Shown: positions 8,641 to 17,177 of the stretch, one piece after another | Layout: the number at the start of each line of letters is the position of its first letter | Position numbering within the stretch: position 1 is the first letter of the stretch | DNA from: Nonomuraea spiralis | Lineage (GTDB): Bacteria; Actinomycetota; Actinomycetes; Streptosporangiales; Streptosporangiaceae | Direction of reading: 5' to 3' | Assembly (NCBI RefSeq): GCF_014648435.1 | Contig: NZ_BMRC01000052.1 | Coordinates: forward strand, 1-46,705 | Length of the DNA stretch: 46,705 bases | Program-made: the position numbers and the translations under genes | The notes under the pieces: generated by a model | Database searches by the model: none | The model's input: the letters and a program-made list of their open reading frames with translations, nothing else | What the model was told of the DNA's origin: nothing

Positions 8641-11600
8641 GTGAGAATGGTCCGACCAGCGGCGGCCATGATGTCCGTCCTGCTGCTCTCGTTATCGTCG
8701 CCGGGCAGCACCCCGGCGGCGTGGGGGGCGTCCGCCTCCCCGACGTCCGTGACCGCACCTGCCACGGCGGAGGACCCGCCGTGGGCCGGGCCGGGAGCGT
8801 CCGGTCCTGACCTGAGTCACAGCAACCGCACAGCCCCGCCGGCCGGACTGCCGGACTGGTCACGCGCCGGGTACCGAGGCGGCCAGGAGCTGCCTGAGGG
8901 CGATGCGGATCTGACCGACGACGCCTCCTGCCGCATCTCGCCGGAGAAGCTCGCCTCCTCCTACGGGGTGACGGCGGACGACGGGACCGACGACACCGCC
9001 GGACTGCAGAAGGCGATCGACCACATCAAGAGCGACTGCTCGCCGAACGCCAACTTCAACCGGCTCTCGCTCATCGAGCTACCGGCAGGCCGGATCGACA
9101 TCACCCGGCAGATCTACGTAGACGCGGGATTTTTGATCGTACGCGGCAAGGGCTCCGGCGACGGCGGCACCCGGCTGGTGTTCAGGCCGGGCCTCCAGAC
9201 CCGCTACGACCAGGTGATCAACGGCCGGTGGGACCAGGAGAGCATGATTGCCGGCACCGCCCCCGACATCGGCAACGGTGGCTGGATCTGGCCTGGGCGT
9301 GGCATGTTCCGCGTCCAGACCCGGGAGGTGGCGACCCGGTACAAGGACGACTGGGAGCTGGCCTCCAGCCTGCCCATGCGCAAGGACCTCTACGAGGGCA
9401 GCGTCAACCAGCACTGGGTCTCCGGCTTCAAGGTGGCCGCCGCGGCCGATGACCCGGGCTTCTCGGCACGAACAGGAGGCACGGTCGTGCGGCTGGACGC
9501 GAAGGCCGACATGACCAGGTTCAGGCCCGGCGGCTATGTCTGGGTGGGCGCGGCCAACAGCAGGAAGTTCTACGCGCAGCAGGGCATCACCGATCAGAGC
9601 ATGATCGAGGCGCTCCACATGCGGCAGGAGATGTTCCGGCTCAGCCGCATGGACGCCACGGCCAAGACGATCACGCTGGACCGGCCGCTGAGGTGGGACC
9701 TGCCGGTGAACTCCGAATCGGACGGCTCCGAACCGCTGAACGGCAACGGCACCCCGTACGCCAGCAAGGTCACGCCGCTGAAGGTGGTCGAGGGTGTCGG
9801 GTTCGAGGACTTCTCCTTCACCCAGGACATGAACGGCCTGCCGAAGATCGGCGGCCAGGAGACGTACTCGCTCACTCCCGAGCAGGCCGTGCACAACTAC
9901 GGCAACCTGGCGCCCGAGTACGCCATGCACGGCATCGTGTTCAAGTGGGCGGCGAACAGCTGGGCGCGCGGGCTCAAGGCCACGATGACCGGCTCGCACC
10001 CGATCGTCACCGAGGTGGCGCGCAACCTGCAGATCGAGCGCAACAGCTTCGACGGCGCCTGGAACAAGGGCAAGGGCGGCAACGGCTACCTGCGTGGCAG
10101 CCGCGTGTGGGACTCGTTGTGGGCGCACAACCTCAGCCGCAACCTGCGCCACTTCACCTTCCAGTGGTCGGCGGGCGGCAACGTCGCCTTCCGCAACGAC
10201 CTCGACTCCGACCTGAACCTGCACGGCGGCTGGGAGCACGACAACCTGTTCGAGCAGAACACGGTGCGAGTCCCCTACGAGCACCGCTCGGCCAGTTGCT
10301 CCGCCAACTGCGGTGGCGAGGGCGGCGAGATCGACGCGGGCACCTGGTATCCGGTCTGGTGGGCGGCCGGGCCCAAGGCGGGCAAGTGGGCCGGCTCCTC
10401 CGGGCCGCAGAACGTCTTCTACGACAACACGCTGAGCAAGCAGACCACCGCCGGCGGCCCGTTCGAGCCGTACCGGCCGTACGGCGCCCAGGCCGGCACC
10501 GCCTTCCAGTTCGGATCGGACGACTCCGACCCACGCGCGTTCCTGCCCCTGAGCCAGAACGGGCAGGCGATCACGGACTGGACCGGACGAGAGACCCTGA
10601 ACTACCAGGGCAACGGAGTGGCCGCCCTCGACGTGGGACACCGGCAGTCGCTGTTCCTCCGCGACACTGGCGGCGAGCTCCCCCCACGTGACCCGGAGCC
10701 CGTCGAGATCAAGGCGGCCACCTGGAACATGGCCGGCGCGTCCTCGCCGCAGCAGGGCGACAGGTACGCGACCGCGCTGCCCGCTTTGCACACCCGGGAG
10801 AGTCCTCCCAGGGAGAACGACATCCTGGCCCTGCAGGAGACCGGCTACCCCGCCGACCGGCACTATTGGAGCAAAGACACGATCGCGCAGGCCGACTACG
10901 TCAAAAGGATGCGCGACGGCAGCACGAACGCGCCTCCCGTCGAGGAGATCTGGCTCAGCCGGACCAGTGGAGGCCGCGGCGGAGGTTACCTCTACTGGCT
11001 GAACACGAACGTCGACACCGGTTCCGGCAACCCGGAGAAAATCAATCTGGCCGTCTGGACGCGGAGAAGTGTCCGCAGGGACGAGATATTCGTCGTCCCC
11101 GGAGCGACCCGGAACGGCGTTCACGAGGGCAAGTCCCGTCCCGCGCTCGGCGTCAACTATTGCGGGGTCGTCTACTTCACCTGGCACGGGGCCGCAGCAG
11201 GCGGCACGGACAACGTCACGATGCTGAGGAACATCAAGAGTCGTATGGAGAACGCCGGCCCGAACGGGCAGCCGCTGCGCTGGGTGGTCCTCGGCGACTA
11301 CAACATGGAGGTCTACGGGCAGGCGGGACTGCTGAACGCCCTCGGCGGCGACGCCCCTCAGTTCGACGTACTGCCCTCCAGCGGACCCACCCGGCCCGTC
11401 ACGGGACGCACCATCGACTACGCCGTCACCCAGAACGGCGTCACCCCGGCGCTCTACAGGGGGTACGGGTTCGGAACGCCGATGACCGACTTCGAAATGT
11501 CGGACCACCTTCCCGTCGAATACGACTTCTCCTATCTCACCGAGGACCCGCGGTGCACGACGTCCCAACCGGCGCGGCAGGCGAAGGCCGTTCCGCGAAC

Positions 11601-12471
11601 AACGCAGAATCTCAGAAGCGCCTCCAGCACCCGTTCCCCCTACCCTTCGGGCGCGGGGACGCGGCCCGGCAGCAGTCGCCTCAAGACCAGGACGTTCGCC
11701 CGGTCCGAGCAGAGCGCGCACAATTTCCGGTTCCTGGCCGCCGGTGACGACCCGGGACACTATCGCGTCCTGCACAGCTTCACGCGTACCTATCTGGGCC
11801 AGGAATCCGGACTCGCCGACGCGCCGGCGATTCTCCAGGGCACCGACGACGGCGACTCCCAGCTGTGGCGATTGCTCGACATGGGAGACGGCACCTGGAT
11901 ATTGCTGAACAAGGCCACCGGCCAGGCGTTGACCGCCCTGGACCGCGCGGACGGCGAAGAACTGGTGGGTCGTGACCTCGCCGACGAATTCGATCCCGAC
12001 CAGCGCTGGTTCCTCCAAGACGCCGAGAACGAGGCGCTGGACGTCGATGAGATCGTCACCGGCGCGGGATCGGCCATGACCGTACAGGACTCCGATCCGG
12101 AACCGGGCACGCCGGTGGCGCTCGAACCCGACAGCGACGATTCCGAAGAAGAATTCATACCCATATACGCCGACAAGACCGAGGACTATTACTGCTATTA
12201 CCTGGTCCACAAGGGACTGTATGTCAATTCAACGGCCACCAACCCCGCAGTCGGCGACGGCAACCTGCTCACGCTGAACGAATTCCGTGCCAATGACGGC
12301 GGCTACATGTTCTGCACTCCGCCGGCCGACAGGCACGCCTCACAACTGACGACGGTGGGCCAGTACGACGCGCAAGGCCGCTTCCTCAACCTCGGCGCTG
12401 TCGGCCCGGGTCTGCTGGCGCTGAGCGCGTCCTATGGGCTCACCTGGACCTGGAAAGCCATCGCAAGCTGA
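8641..12471 (+). CDS. Secreted beta-helix / CdtB-like nuclease / ricin-type lectin fusion protein
   Basis: About 1276 aa. GTG 8641 has GGAGAG 5 bp upstream; ATG 8647 is the alternative. A signal-like segment follows (MMSVLLLSLSSPG). Residues about 108-680 look like a pectate-lyase-type right-handed beta-helix (YGVTADDGTDDTAGLQKAI is the typical entry). Residues about 690-965 are an exonuclease/endonuclease/phosphatase domain closest to cytolethal distending toxin B: ATWNMAGASS (from 693), LALQETG (Glu733), TWHGAAAGGTDN (His849), LGDYNME (Asp886, Asn888), SDHLPVE (Asp955, His956). After a low-complexity linker, residues about 1030-1276 resemble ricin-B beta-trefoil repeats, with QLW at 1074-1076 and LLNKATGQALTAL. 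Thus a DNase and a lectin, separate subunits in Gram-negative CDT, appear here on one chain. The role (toxin or extracellular nuclease) is inferred. Confidence 0.8.
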   Translation: MRMVRPAAAMMSVLLLSLSSPGSTPAAWGASASPTSVTAPATAEDPPWAGPGASGPDLSHSNRTAPPAGLPDWSRAGYRGGQELPEGDADLTDDASCRISPEKLASSYGVTADDGTDDTAGLQKAIDHIKSDCSPNANFNRLSLIELPAGRIDITRQIYVDAGFLIVRGKGSGDGGTRLVFRPGLQTRYDQVINGRWDQESMIAGTAPDIGNGGWIWPGRGMFRVQTREVATRYKDDWELASSLPMRKDLYEGSVNQHWVSGFKVAAAADDPGFSARTGGTVVRLDAKADMTRFRPGGYVWVGAANSRKFYAQQGITDQSMIEALHMRQEMFRLSRMDATAKTITLDRPLRWDLPVNSESDGSEPLNGNGTPYASKVTPLKVVEGVGFEDFSFTQDMNGLPKIGGQETYSLTPEQAVHNYGNLAPEYAMHGIVFKWAANSWARGLKATMTGSHPIVTEVARNLQIERNSFDGAWNKGKGGNGYLRGSRVWDSLWAHNLSRNLRHFTFQWSAGGNVAFRNDLDSDLNLHGGWEHDNLFEQNTVRVPYEHRSASCSANCGGEGGEIDAGTWYPVWWAAGPKAGKWAGSSGPQNVFYDNTLSKQTTAGGPFEPYRPYGAQAGTAFQFGSDDSDPRAFLPLSQNGQAITDWTGRETLNYQGNGVAALDVGHRQSLFLRDTGGELPPRDPEPVEIKAATWNMAGASSPQQGDRYATALPALHTRESPPRENDILALQETGYPADRHYWSKDTIAQADYVKRMRDGSTNAPPVEEIWLSRTSGGRGGGYLYWLNTNVDTGSGNPEKINLAVWTRRSVRRDEIFVVPGATRNGVHEGKSRPALGVNYCGVVYFTWHGAAAGGTDNVTMLRNIKSRMENAGPNGQPLRWVVLGDYNMEVYGQAGLLNALGGDAPQFDVLPSSGPTRPVTGRTIDYAVTQNGVTPALYRGYGFGTPMTDFEMSDHLPVEYDFSYLTEDPRCTTSQPARQAKAVPRTTQNLRSASSTRSPYPSGAGTRPGSSRLKTRTFARSEQSAHNFRFLAAGDDPGHYRVLHSFTRTYLGQESGLADAPAILQGTDDGDSQLWRLLDMGDGTWILLNKATGQALTALDRADGEELVGRDLADEFDPDQRWFLQDAENEALDVDEIVTGAGSAMTVQDSDPEPGTPVALEPDSDDSEEEFIPIYADKTEDYYCYYLVHKGLYVNSTATNPAVGDGNLLTLNEFRANDGGYMFCTPPADRHASQLTTVGQYDAQGRFLNLGAVGPGLLALSASYGLTWTWKAIAS

Positions 12472-12527
12472 CCGTCGGCGGCATCGTGCCTGCCGATCAC
12501 CACAACGGATCACGACCCATGACGGAC

Positions 12528-12587
12528 GCCTTCGCCGGGCCGCGGAAACGGCCCCCGCCAGTGCCGTACGCGCGCCCCGGCGAAGGC
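12528..12587. terminator. Bidirectional stem-loop between convergent genes
   Basis: A perfect 12-bp inverted repeat (GCCTTCGCCGGG at 12528 and its complement at 12576) encloses a second hairpin, GGCCG...CGGCC. It lies between the converging fusion-protein gene and marR, as expected for a shared terminator. No U-tract is visible, which is common in actinobacteria. Confidence 0.6.
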
Positions 12588-12632
12588 CCCGGCATCCTCG
12601 TTTCTCGCCCATGCCCCGGCGCGGGAGCGTGA

Positions 12633-13106
12633 TCACAACGAGCAGTCCCGCTCCCGGTGCTCGTCGAGCGCGCGGAGCACGTCGGCGCAGGCCTGCGCGA
12701 AACCGGCCAGCCGCTCGGGGCCCAGCACGTCGATGAACAGGGCGTGCACCAGCTCGGTGTGCTCGGGGACGGCCTTGTCGATCGCCGCGCAGCCCTTGTC
12801 GGTGAGCCGCACGTCGGGATAGCGGCGGTCGTCGGAGTCCACCCGCTCGACCAGCCCGCGCTGCGCCATCCGGGTGAGCTGGTGGGACAGGCGGCTCTTC
12901 TCCCACTGGGTCGCGGCGGCCACCTCCGCGACGGGCATCTCCCGCCGCTCCGACTCCGTGAGCCGGACCAGCACCTCGAAGTCGGCCGCGGACAGGTCGC
13001 ACTCGCGCTGCAGGTGCTGCTGCAGGTGAGAGCCGAGGTGCTTGGCCATCTCGATGTACGTGCGCCACATCCGGTCGGCCTCGCCGATGTCCTGCTCCCA
13101 TCTCAT
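12633..13106 (-). CDS. MarR-family transcriptional regulator
   Basis: 157 aa winged-helix regulator: DFEVLVRLTESERREMPVAE, WEKSRLSHQLTRMAQRGLVE (recognition helix) and SDDRRYPDVRLTDKG (wing). I chose ATG 13106 (MRWEQDIGEAD) because it gives the usual family length. It is divergent from the nmrA-like gene across 93 bp containing two TTGAT-type palindromes, the standard arrangement for a MarR repressor that controls itself and an oxidoreductase. The inducer is unknown; quinones or electrophiles would be typical for this pairing. Confidence 0.9.
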   Translation of the reverse strand: MRWEQDIGEADRMWRTYIEMAKHLGSHLQQHLQRECDLSAADFEVLVRLTESERREMPVAEVAAATQWEKSRLSHQLTRMAQRGLVERVDSDDRRYPDVRLTDKGCAAIDKAVPEHTELVHALFIDVLGPERLAGFAQACADVLRALDEHRERDCSL

Positions 13107-13127
13107 GACGCCCACCCTACCGGTCGC

Positions 13128-13175
13128 TTGACGTATCAACCTGGTGCTGTATGGTGGCCGGGTTGATACATCAAC
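13128..13175 (+). promoter_or_regulatory. MarR operators and nmrA promoter
   Basis: Two related inverted repeats, TTGACGTATCAA (13128-13139) and GTTGATACATCAAC (13162-13175), have centres 35 bp apart. The first overlaps a promoter -35 (TTGACG, 13128-13133) with TATGGT 16 nt downstream (13150-13155), directed at nmrA. The second would lie on the transcription start or early leader. Confidence 0.6.
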
Positions 13176-13199
13176 CTGAACCATGAGGGGACCGTTTCT

Positions 13200-14168
13200 G
13201 TGAGCGTGCAGCAGATCATCGCCGTGGTGGGCGCGACCGGAGCGCAAGGAGGCGGGCTGGTCCGCGCGATCCTCGACGACCGCGGCGGGCGGTTCGCCGC
13301 GCGAGCCCTGACCCGGGATCCGGGTTCGGCGCGGGCCAGGGAACTGGCCGCCCTGGGGGCCGAGGTCGTGCGGGCCGATCTCGACGACGCGGGCAGCCTG
13401 CGCAGGGCGTTCGACGGCGCGCACGGCGCCTTCGCGGTGACCAACTTCTGGGAGCCGCGCACGCCCGAGGAGGAGCGGGCACGGCCCGCTACCACCAAGG
13501 AGCGGGAGCAGGCCGGCAACGCCGCGCGGGCAGGCCGGGAGGCCGGCGTCCGGCATTTCGTCTGGTCCACGCTGTCCGACACCCGCGGCTACTTCCGTCC
13601 GGACGACGGGACGCCGAGCTTCGAGGGCACGTACAAGGTGCCGCACGCCGACGGCAAGGCCGAGGCCGACCGGTTCTTCCTGGAGTCGGGCGTGCCCACC
13701 ACCTTCCTGCAGGCGAACGTCTACTACGAGGCTTTCCAGGACATGTTCGCCCCCCAGCGCGACGAGACGGGAGCACTGGTGCTGCCACTCGGCTTCGGCG
13801 AGGCGCGGGTGGCCGCACAGGCCGCGGAGGACGTCGGCAGGACCGCGCTGGGGATCTTCCGCCAGGGAAACGGGATGGCCGGCAGGCGGGTGAGCGTCGC
13901 CGGGGCCGTGCTCACCGGCGCGCAGTACGCCGCCGTGCTGAGCCTGGCGCTCGGCGAGCCCGTCACGTACCAGGCGGTCAGCCCCGACATGATCCGGGCC
14001 GCGGGGTTCCCGGGCGCGGGCGAGGTCGGCAACATGCTGCAGTACCTGATCACGGCCGCCCCCGACATCGCCGAGCTCATCGACTTCGAGCTGCTGCGCG
14101 AGCTCAACCCGCGACTGCAGTCGTTCGACGCGTGGCTGGCCGTCCACCGCGACACCATCCCGCGCTGA
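13200..14168 (+). CDS. NmrA-family NAD(P)-binding protein
   Basis: 322 aa. The N-terminal Rossmann motif is IAVVGATGAQGGGLVRA, a GxxGxxG variant typical of NmrA/HSCARG proteins and related atypical SDRs. The segment RHFVWSTLSDTRGYF and a C-terminal half with EDVGRTALGIF match the family; there is no standard SDR YxxxK. GTG 13200 follows GAGGGGA at 9 bp. Family members sense NADP redox state or act as quinone/flavonoid reductases. The divergent marR and the operators on its promoter suggest induction by a small molecule. Confidence 0.85.
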   Translation: MSVQQIIAVVGATGAQGGGLVRAILDDRGGRFAARALTRDPGSARARELAALGAEVVRADLDDAGSLRRAFDGAHGAFAVTNFWEPRTPEEERARPATTKEREQAGNAARAGREAGVRHFVWSTLSDTRGYFRPDDGTPSFEGTYKVPHADGKAEADRFFLESGVPTTFLQANVYYEAFQDMFAPQRDETGALVLPLGFGEARVAAQAAEDVGRTALGIFRQGNGMAGRRVSVAGAVLTGAQYAAVLSLALGEPVTYQAVSPDMIRAAGFPGAGEVGNMLQYLITAAPDIAELIDFELLRELNPRLQSFDAWLAVHRDTIPR

Positions 14169-14880
14169 CCGGCACCCGCCCCTTCCCCGCGCGTGGTCAC
14201 CCCGGGGTAATCGTCGCGGGAGATGAACGAGCTCCATCGCATGGGACTCGCGGCGACCGCCGCCGCCGATGGCCTCGCCCTGATTCCCGGCACGGCGAAC
14301 GCCCCTGAGCAGCGGCGCCAACGCCACGGCCCTCTTCCAACAGGACGGTGGGTGACCAGGACTACATCCGGCGCGAGATCACGGACGAGCCGGCCGGCAC
14401 GCGGGGCTCGACGATGGTCTGCTCGGCCTTGTACACCCGAGACTCTCAGGTCGAGCACAACGCGATCGATAGTGCAGCGGCACACGGGATCCGTCGCCCA
14501 GAGTGAGCGTTGACTCCCACAGCCCCGGTTGGTAGTTCAGCCAGGCCAAAGACTATGGCCTGGCAAAGTCTCCGGTGGAGGAGTGGCATGGCTGCTCGGG
14601 TGGCCGACATCGTGCGCACGCGGGTCCACAACCCAGAGGCGATTGCCGAGGCGGCGAAGCGCCGCGTGCCGGCGTCTTCTGTGGCGGGGAGCACGGCCGT
14701 GATGTGCCAGCACATCCAGGACGGCGTCCTGCAACGGCGCTCGCCGCCGGAAGCCTCCTGCACCCCACGGCGTGACGCCACAAGCCATCCACCTCTAATC
14801 AAGTCGGCCCCCTACAGGGGCAAATGCATGGAACAAGTGGACACGCGCAGAGGGGCAACGGGGTGACCATTCCCAATGCC
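14169..14880. other. Gene-poor remnant region before the IS3 fragment
   Basis: 712 bp with no gene I can support. Two stretches look like broken coding sequence. A plus-strand frame at about 14351-14506 (VGDQDYIRREITDEPAGTRG onward, ends TGA) and a plus-strand segment at about 14588-14680 (MAARVADIVRTRVHNPEAIA onward) have natural composition, but neither has a usable start context or a recognised family. They may be pieces of genes lost when the insertion sequences arrived. Confidence 0.35.
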
Positions 14881-15457
14881 TGAACCGCCCCGGGTTTGAT
14901 GGAGAACTCAGCGGTTGATTGCAAGGGCTTCGTTGGGGTGGTGTTGAGCGTAGTAGATCGCCTCGAACTCCTCGGGCGGGAGGTGTCCGATGGCTGAGTG
15001 CAGGCGGGTGGTGTTGAACCAGGACACCCATTCGGCGGTGGCCAGTTCCACGTCGGCCAGGCTGTGCCACGGGCCGCGGGGCTTGATCAGCTCGGTCTTG
15101 TAGAGGCCGATCTGCGATTCCATCAGGGCGTTGTCGAGCGCGTCGCCGACCGTGCCTATGGAAGCGTCGATGCCGGCAGCCAGCAGGTGGGTGGTGAACC
15201 GGAAAGACGTGTACTGGCTGCCCGCGTCCGAGTGATGAATTAGTCCCGGCCCGACCGGGTGGCCGGTGCGCTCGCGCCGCCACAGAGCCATGTCCAGGGC
15301 GTCCAGCACGAGGGTGGTGTGCTTGCTCGGCGAGGCGGCCCAGCCGACGATCGCCCGTGAGTAGATGTCGACCACGAACGCGACGTAGACCACTCCGCAC
15401 CAGGCGGAAACGTGGGTGAAGTCGGCCACCCAGGTTGCGTTCGGCCGCTGGGCGGTG
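14881..15457 (-). pseudogene. IS3-family transposase OrfB fragment with one IS end
   Basis: The reverse strand carries the C-terminal catalytic half of an IS3/IS150-type OrfB: RPNATWVADFTHV (first D), LIHHSDAGSQYTS (second D) and ALMESQIGLYKTELI (E), ending at 14908. The element's terminal repeat TGAACCGCCCCGGG is at 14881. The 5' part of orfB, all of orfA and the other end are missing. The break is exactly where the IS30 terminal repeat begins (15458). Across the IS30 element the sequence is not IS3, so an adjacent deletion or rearrangement followed the insertion. Confidence 0.85.
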
Positions 15458-16666
15458 AAGCTTAGATTCAAAGAGTCAAGGCAACACATTGGGCCGGGGT
15501 TCGGTAGCCAAGGCACTTGCGGGGGCGGTTGTTCAGTCGGGCGGCCAGGGCGTCGAGGTCGGCTTGGCTGTACAGGCTTAGATCGATGCCTTTCGGTAGG
15601 TACTGCCGGATCAGTTTGTTCGTGTTCTCGTTTGTGCCCCGCTGCCATGGGCTGCGCGGTGCCGCGAAGAAGACGTCGACGCCGGTCGCTTCGGTCAGCA
15701 GCCGGTGACCGGCAAGTTCCATACCGCGGTCCCAGGTCAGAGTGCCGAGCAGGCGAGTATCCATCCGTGAGAACGCCTGCTGCAGGGCGGGGATGACCGT
15801 CGTGGAGTGACGGCTGGGTAGCGCGACCATGGCCAGGTAGCGAGACTTGCGATCGACCAGCGTCGCGACCTGGCTGTTCTTGGCTCCGACGATGAGATCG
15901 CCTTCAAGGTGGCCGAGCTCGGTCCGGGCGTTGGCTGCCTCAGGCCGTTCCTCGATCGGCCGTGCCCCGATCATCTGGGAACGCCACTGGCCCTTGACCG
16001 TGTTCTTCTTGTTTTTGCGGATGGGACGGCGCGTGCGCAGCTTGGTGCACAGCTCACGCGGGATCACTTTCCACCGAGTCGTGTAGATCGCACGGTAGAT
16101 GCTCTCGTGGCCGATCCGCATCAGCGGGTTGCCGGCGTGCATCAGCCGCAGATGTCCCACGATCTGCTCCGGAGACCACTCGTTATCGAGCAGTTCGATC
16201 ACCAGCTGGCGCAGCACCAGGTTGCTCTGCAGGGCGGACGGTTTCGGGCGACGTGCCTGCTCTTGAGCGCGTTGCTCGGCGGCGACCGCACGGTACTTCA
16301 CCCGGCCGCCGTTGCGGGCGACCTCCCTGCTCACCGTGGATGCCGGGCGGCCGATCGACACGGCGATCGAACGTAGTGAGGCTCCAGCCTCGAGGCCGCG
16401 AGAGATCGATTCCCGCTCCTCGGCGCTCAAACGATCGGCCCGGCGCACCCGCTCGGCCGGCGCGATGCCGCCATGGTGCTTCAGCACCGTGAAAACCGAC
16501 CCCGGGGGCTTGCCCAGTGCCCGGGAGATCACGCTGATGGAATCACCGGCGCGCCAGCGTCGCCATAAGTCTTCTTTCATCGCGTCCGACATTCCCGGCC
16601 GACCCATCCGAGCCACGATCCACCCATCCACTAGCAGTGTTGCGTTGATCGTTTGAATCTAAGCTT
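15458..16666 (-). mobile_element. IS30-family insertion sequence, complete
   Basis: The ends are 30-bp imperfect inverted repeats, AAGCTTAGATTCAAA outermost at both ends and 26 of 30 positions equal (15458-15487 and 16637-16666). The element is 1209 bp. No direct target duplication is visible at the outer edges, apart from the palindromic AAGCTT itself, and the flanks are unrelated (IS3 to the left, an mrr-like gene to the right). This suggests an IS-mediated deletion. Confidence 0.85.
15468..16631 (-). CDS. IS30-family transposase
   Basis: 387 aa, full length for the family. N-terminal HTH regions (SISVISRALGKPPGSVFTVL; SLRSIAVSIGRPASTVSREV) are followed by the DDE core: HLEGDLIVGA (D), GTLTWDRGMELAGH (D) and QRGTNENTNKLIRQYLPKG (E). 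The frame is uninterrupted and the stop lies inside the left terminal repeat, so the element is probably active. An in-frame ATG inside (MGRPGMSDAM) is the likely real start if the GTG at 16631 is not used. Confidence 0.9.
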   Translation of the reverse strand: MDGWIVARMGRPGMSDAMKEDLWRRWRAGDSISVISRALGKPPGSVFTVLKHHGGIAPAERVRRADRLSAEERESISRGLEAGASLRSIAVSIGRPASTVSREVARNGGRVKYRAVAAEQRAQEQARRPKPSALQSNLVLRQLVIELLDNEWSPEQIVGHLRLMHAGNPLMRIGHESIYRAIYTTRWKVIPRELCTKLRTRRPIRKNKKNTVKGQWRSQMIGARPIEERPEAANARTELGHLEGDLIVGAKNSQVATLVDRKSRYLAMVALPSRHSTTVIPALQQAFSRMDTRLLGTLTWDRGMELAGHRLLTEATGVDVFFAAPRSPWQRGTNENTNKLIRQYLPKGIDLSLYSQADLDALAARLNNRPRKCLGYRTPAQCVALTL

Positions 16667-16870
16667 CGGCTTTACGGCCCTCGACGTACAGGCGCCTGCG
16701 CTCCCGTTCCGTGGCTGCGGCCTTTGCGCGGCGGCCCGTTCGGCGCGCTGCCGCTCCCGCTGCGCCTTGAGCTCGGCTTGCGCTCGCGCTCGTCTGGCCT
16801 GCTCCTCCAGACGCAACCGCCTGGCGCGCTCCCTCTATCGGTCCGTGAGTTGCCCGCGGCGCTTGGCCAT
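16667..16870 (-). pseudogene. Degraded 5' fragment of an Mrr-like restriction endonuclease gene
   Basis: Reverse strand from ATG 16870 (ribosome site GGAGGAAG upstream): MAKRRGQLTDR, then an in-frame TAG at codon 12, then RERARRLRLEEQARRARAQ and more Arg/Glu/Ala helix. A 1-nt frameshift leads into TERERRRLYVEGRKAEA, where the IS30 end cuts it off. A long charged helix with R-L-Y-V-E-x-R-K-A-E is the N-terminal region of an actinobacterial family annotated as Mrr-type restriction endonuclease; that identification is from memory of the family. Stop, frameshift and truncation make it non-functional. Confidence 0.55.
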
Positions 16871-17150
16871 AGCTTCCTCCAGAAGGTAGGGAGCTGAAGC
16901 ATCCAAGACGAAGCTCAACTGCACGTGATCGTAAATCGAGTAGGCAGCTCTCTGCTAATGGACTGAACAGATCTCGGGCAATAGGCCGCCCCAATCACCT
17001 CAGCCTTCGATACACGGGGAGGGCGGGCCCTGAGGCACTCGACTGGGATGCCGCGTGATGATCCGCATTGACGCGCAGCAGCCCCATCGGCGACGTAGCA
17101 ATCCGCACACTCATGCAAGTTTGGCGCGTGGGCCGTTTACGCCTCGTGCT
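16871..17150. other. Intergenic region upstream of the arsenic island
   Basis: About 280 bp between the mrr remnant and the first arsR operator. I see no gene, RNA or strong repeat in it; it holds the likely promoter of arsR near its right end. Confidence 0.4.
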
Positions 17151-17177
17151 TCATCGTCTATCGTCGATGTTCGATGA
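17151..17177 (+). promoter_or_regulatory. ArsR operator overlapping the arsR start codon
   Basis: A 27-bp interrupted palindrome with arms TCATCG-N3-ATCG and CGAT-N3-CGATGA. The last four bases include the arsR ATG at 17174. Its core on the reverse strand (TCATCGAACATCGA) matches boxes at 18810 and 19577. No Shine-Dalgarno is present before the ATG, so the transcript may be leaderless and the repressor would sit on the start site. Confidence 0.6.

Noticed and set aside
9079..12210. 1043-codon open frame antisense to the toxin-like gene
   Set aside because: No domain, no ribosome site and repetitive Val/Arg/Gly composition; the plus strand carries nuclease and lectin motifs.
14520..14600. Possible tRNA suggested by GGTTGGTAGTTCAGCC
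   Set aside because: No acceptor or T-arm pairing and no GGTTCGAATC-type T-loop within tRNA distance.
14575..14775. Short plus-strand frame suggested as a gene before the IS3 relic
   Set aside because: The sequence (Gly/Arg/His-rich) looks out of frame, and neighbouring frames look more natural; no start context.
15458..16666. IS30 interrupting IS3 cleanly, so both halves of IS3 should flank it
   Set aside because: The right flank is an mrr-like gene, not IS3; the missing IS3 half is not in the window.
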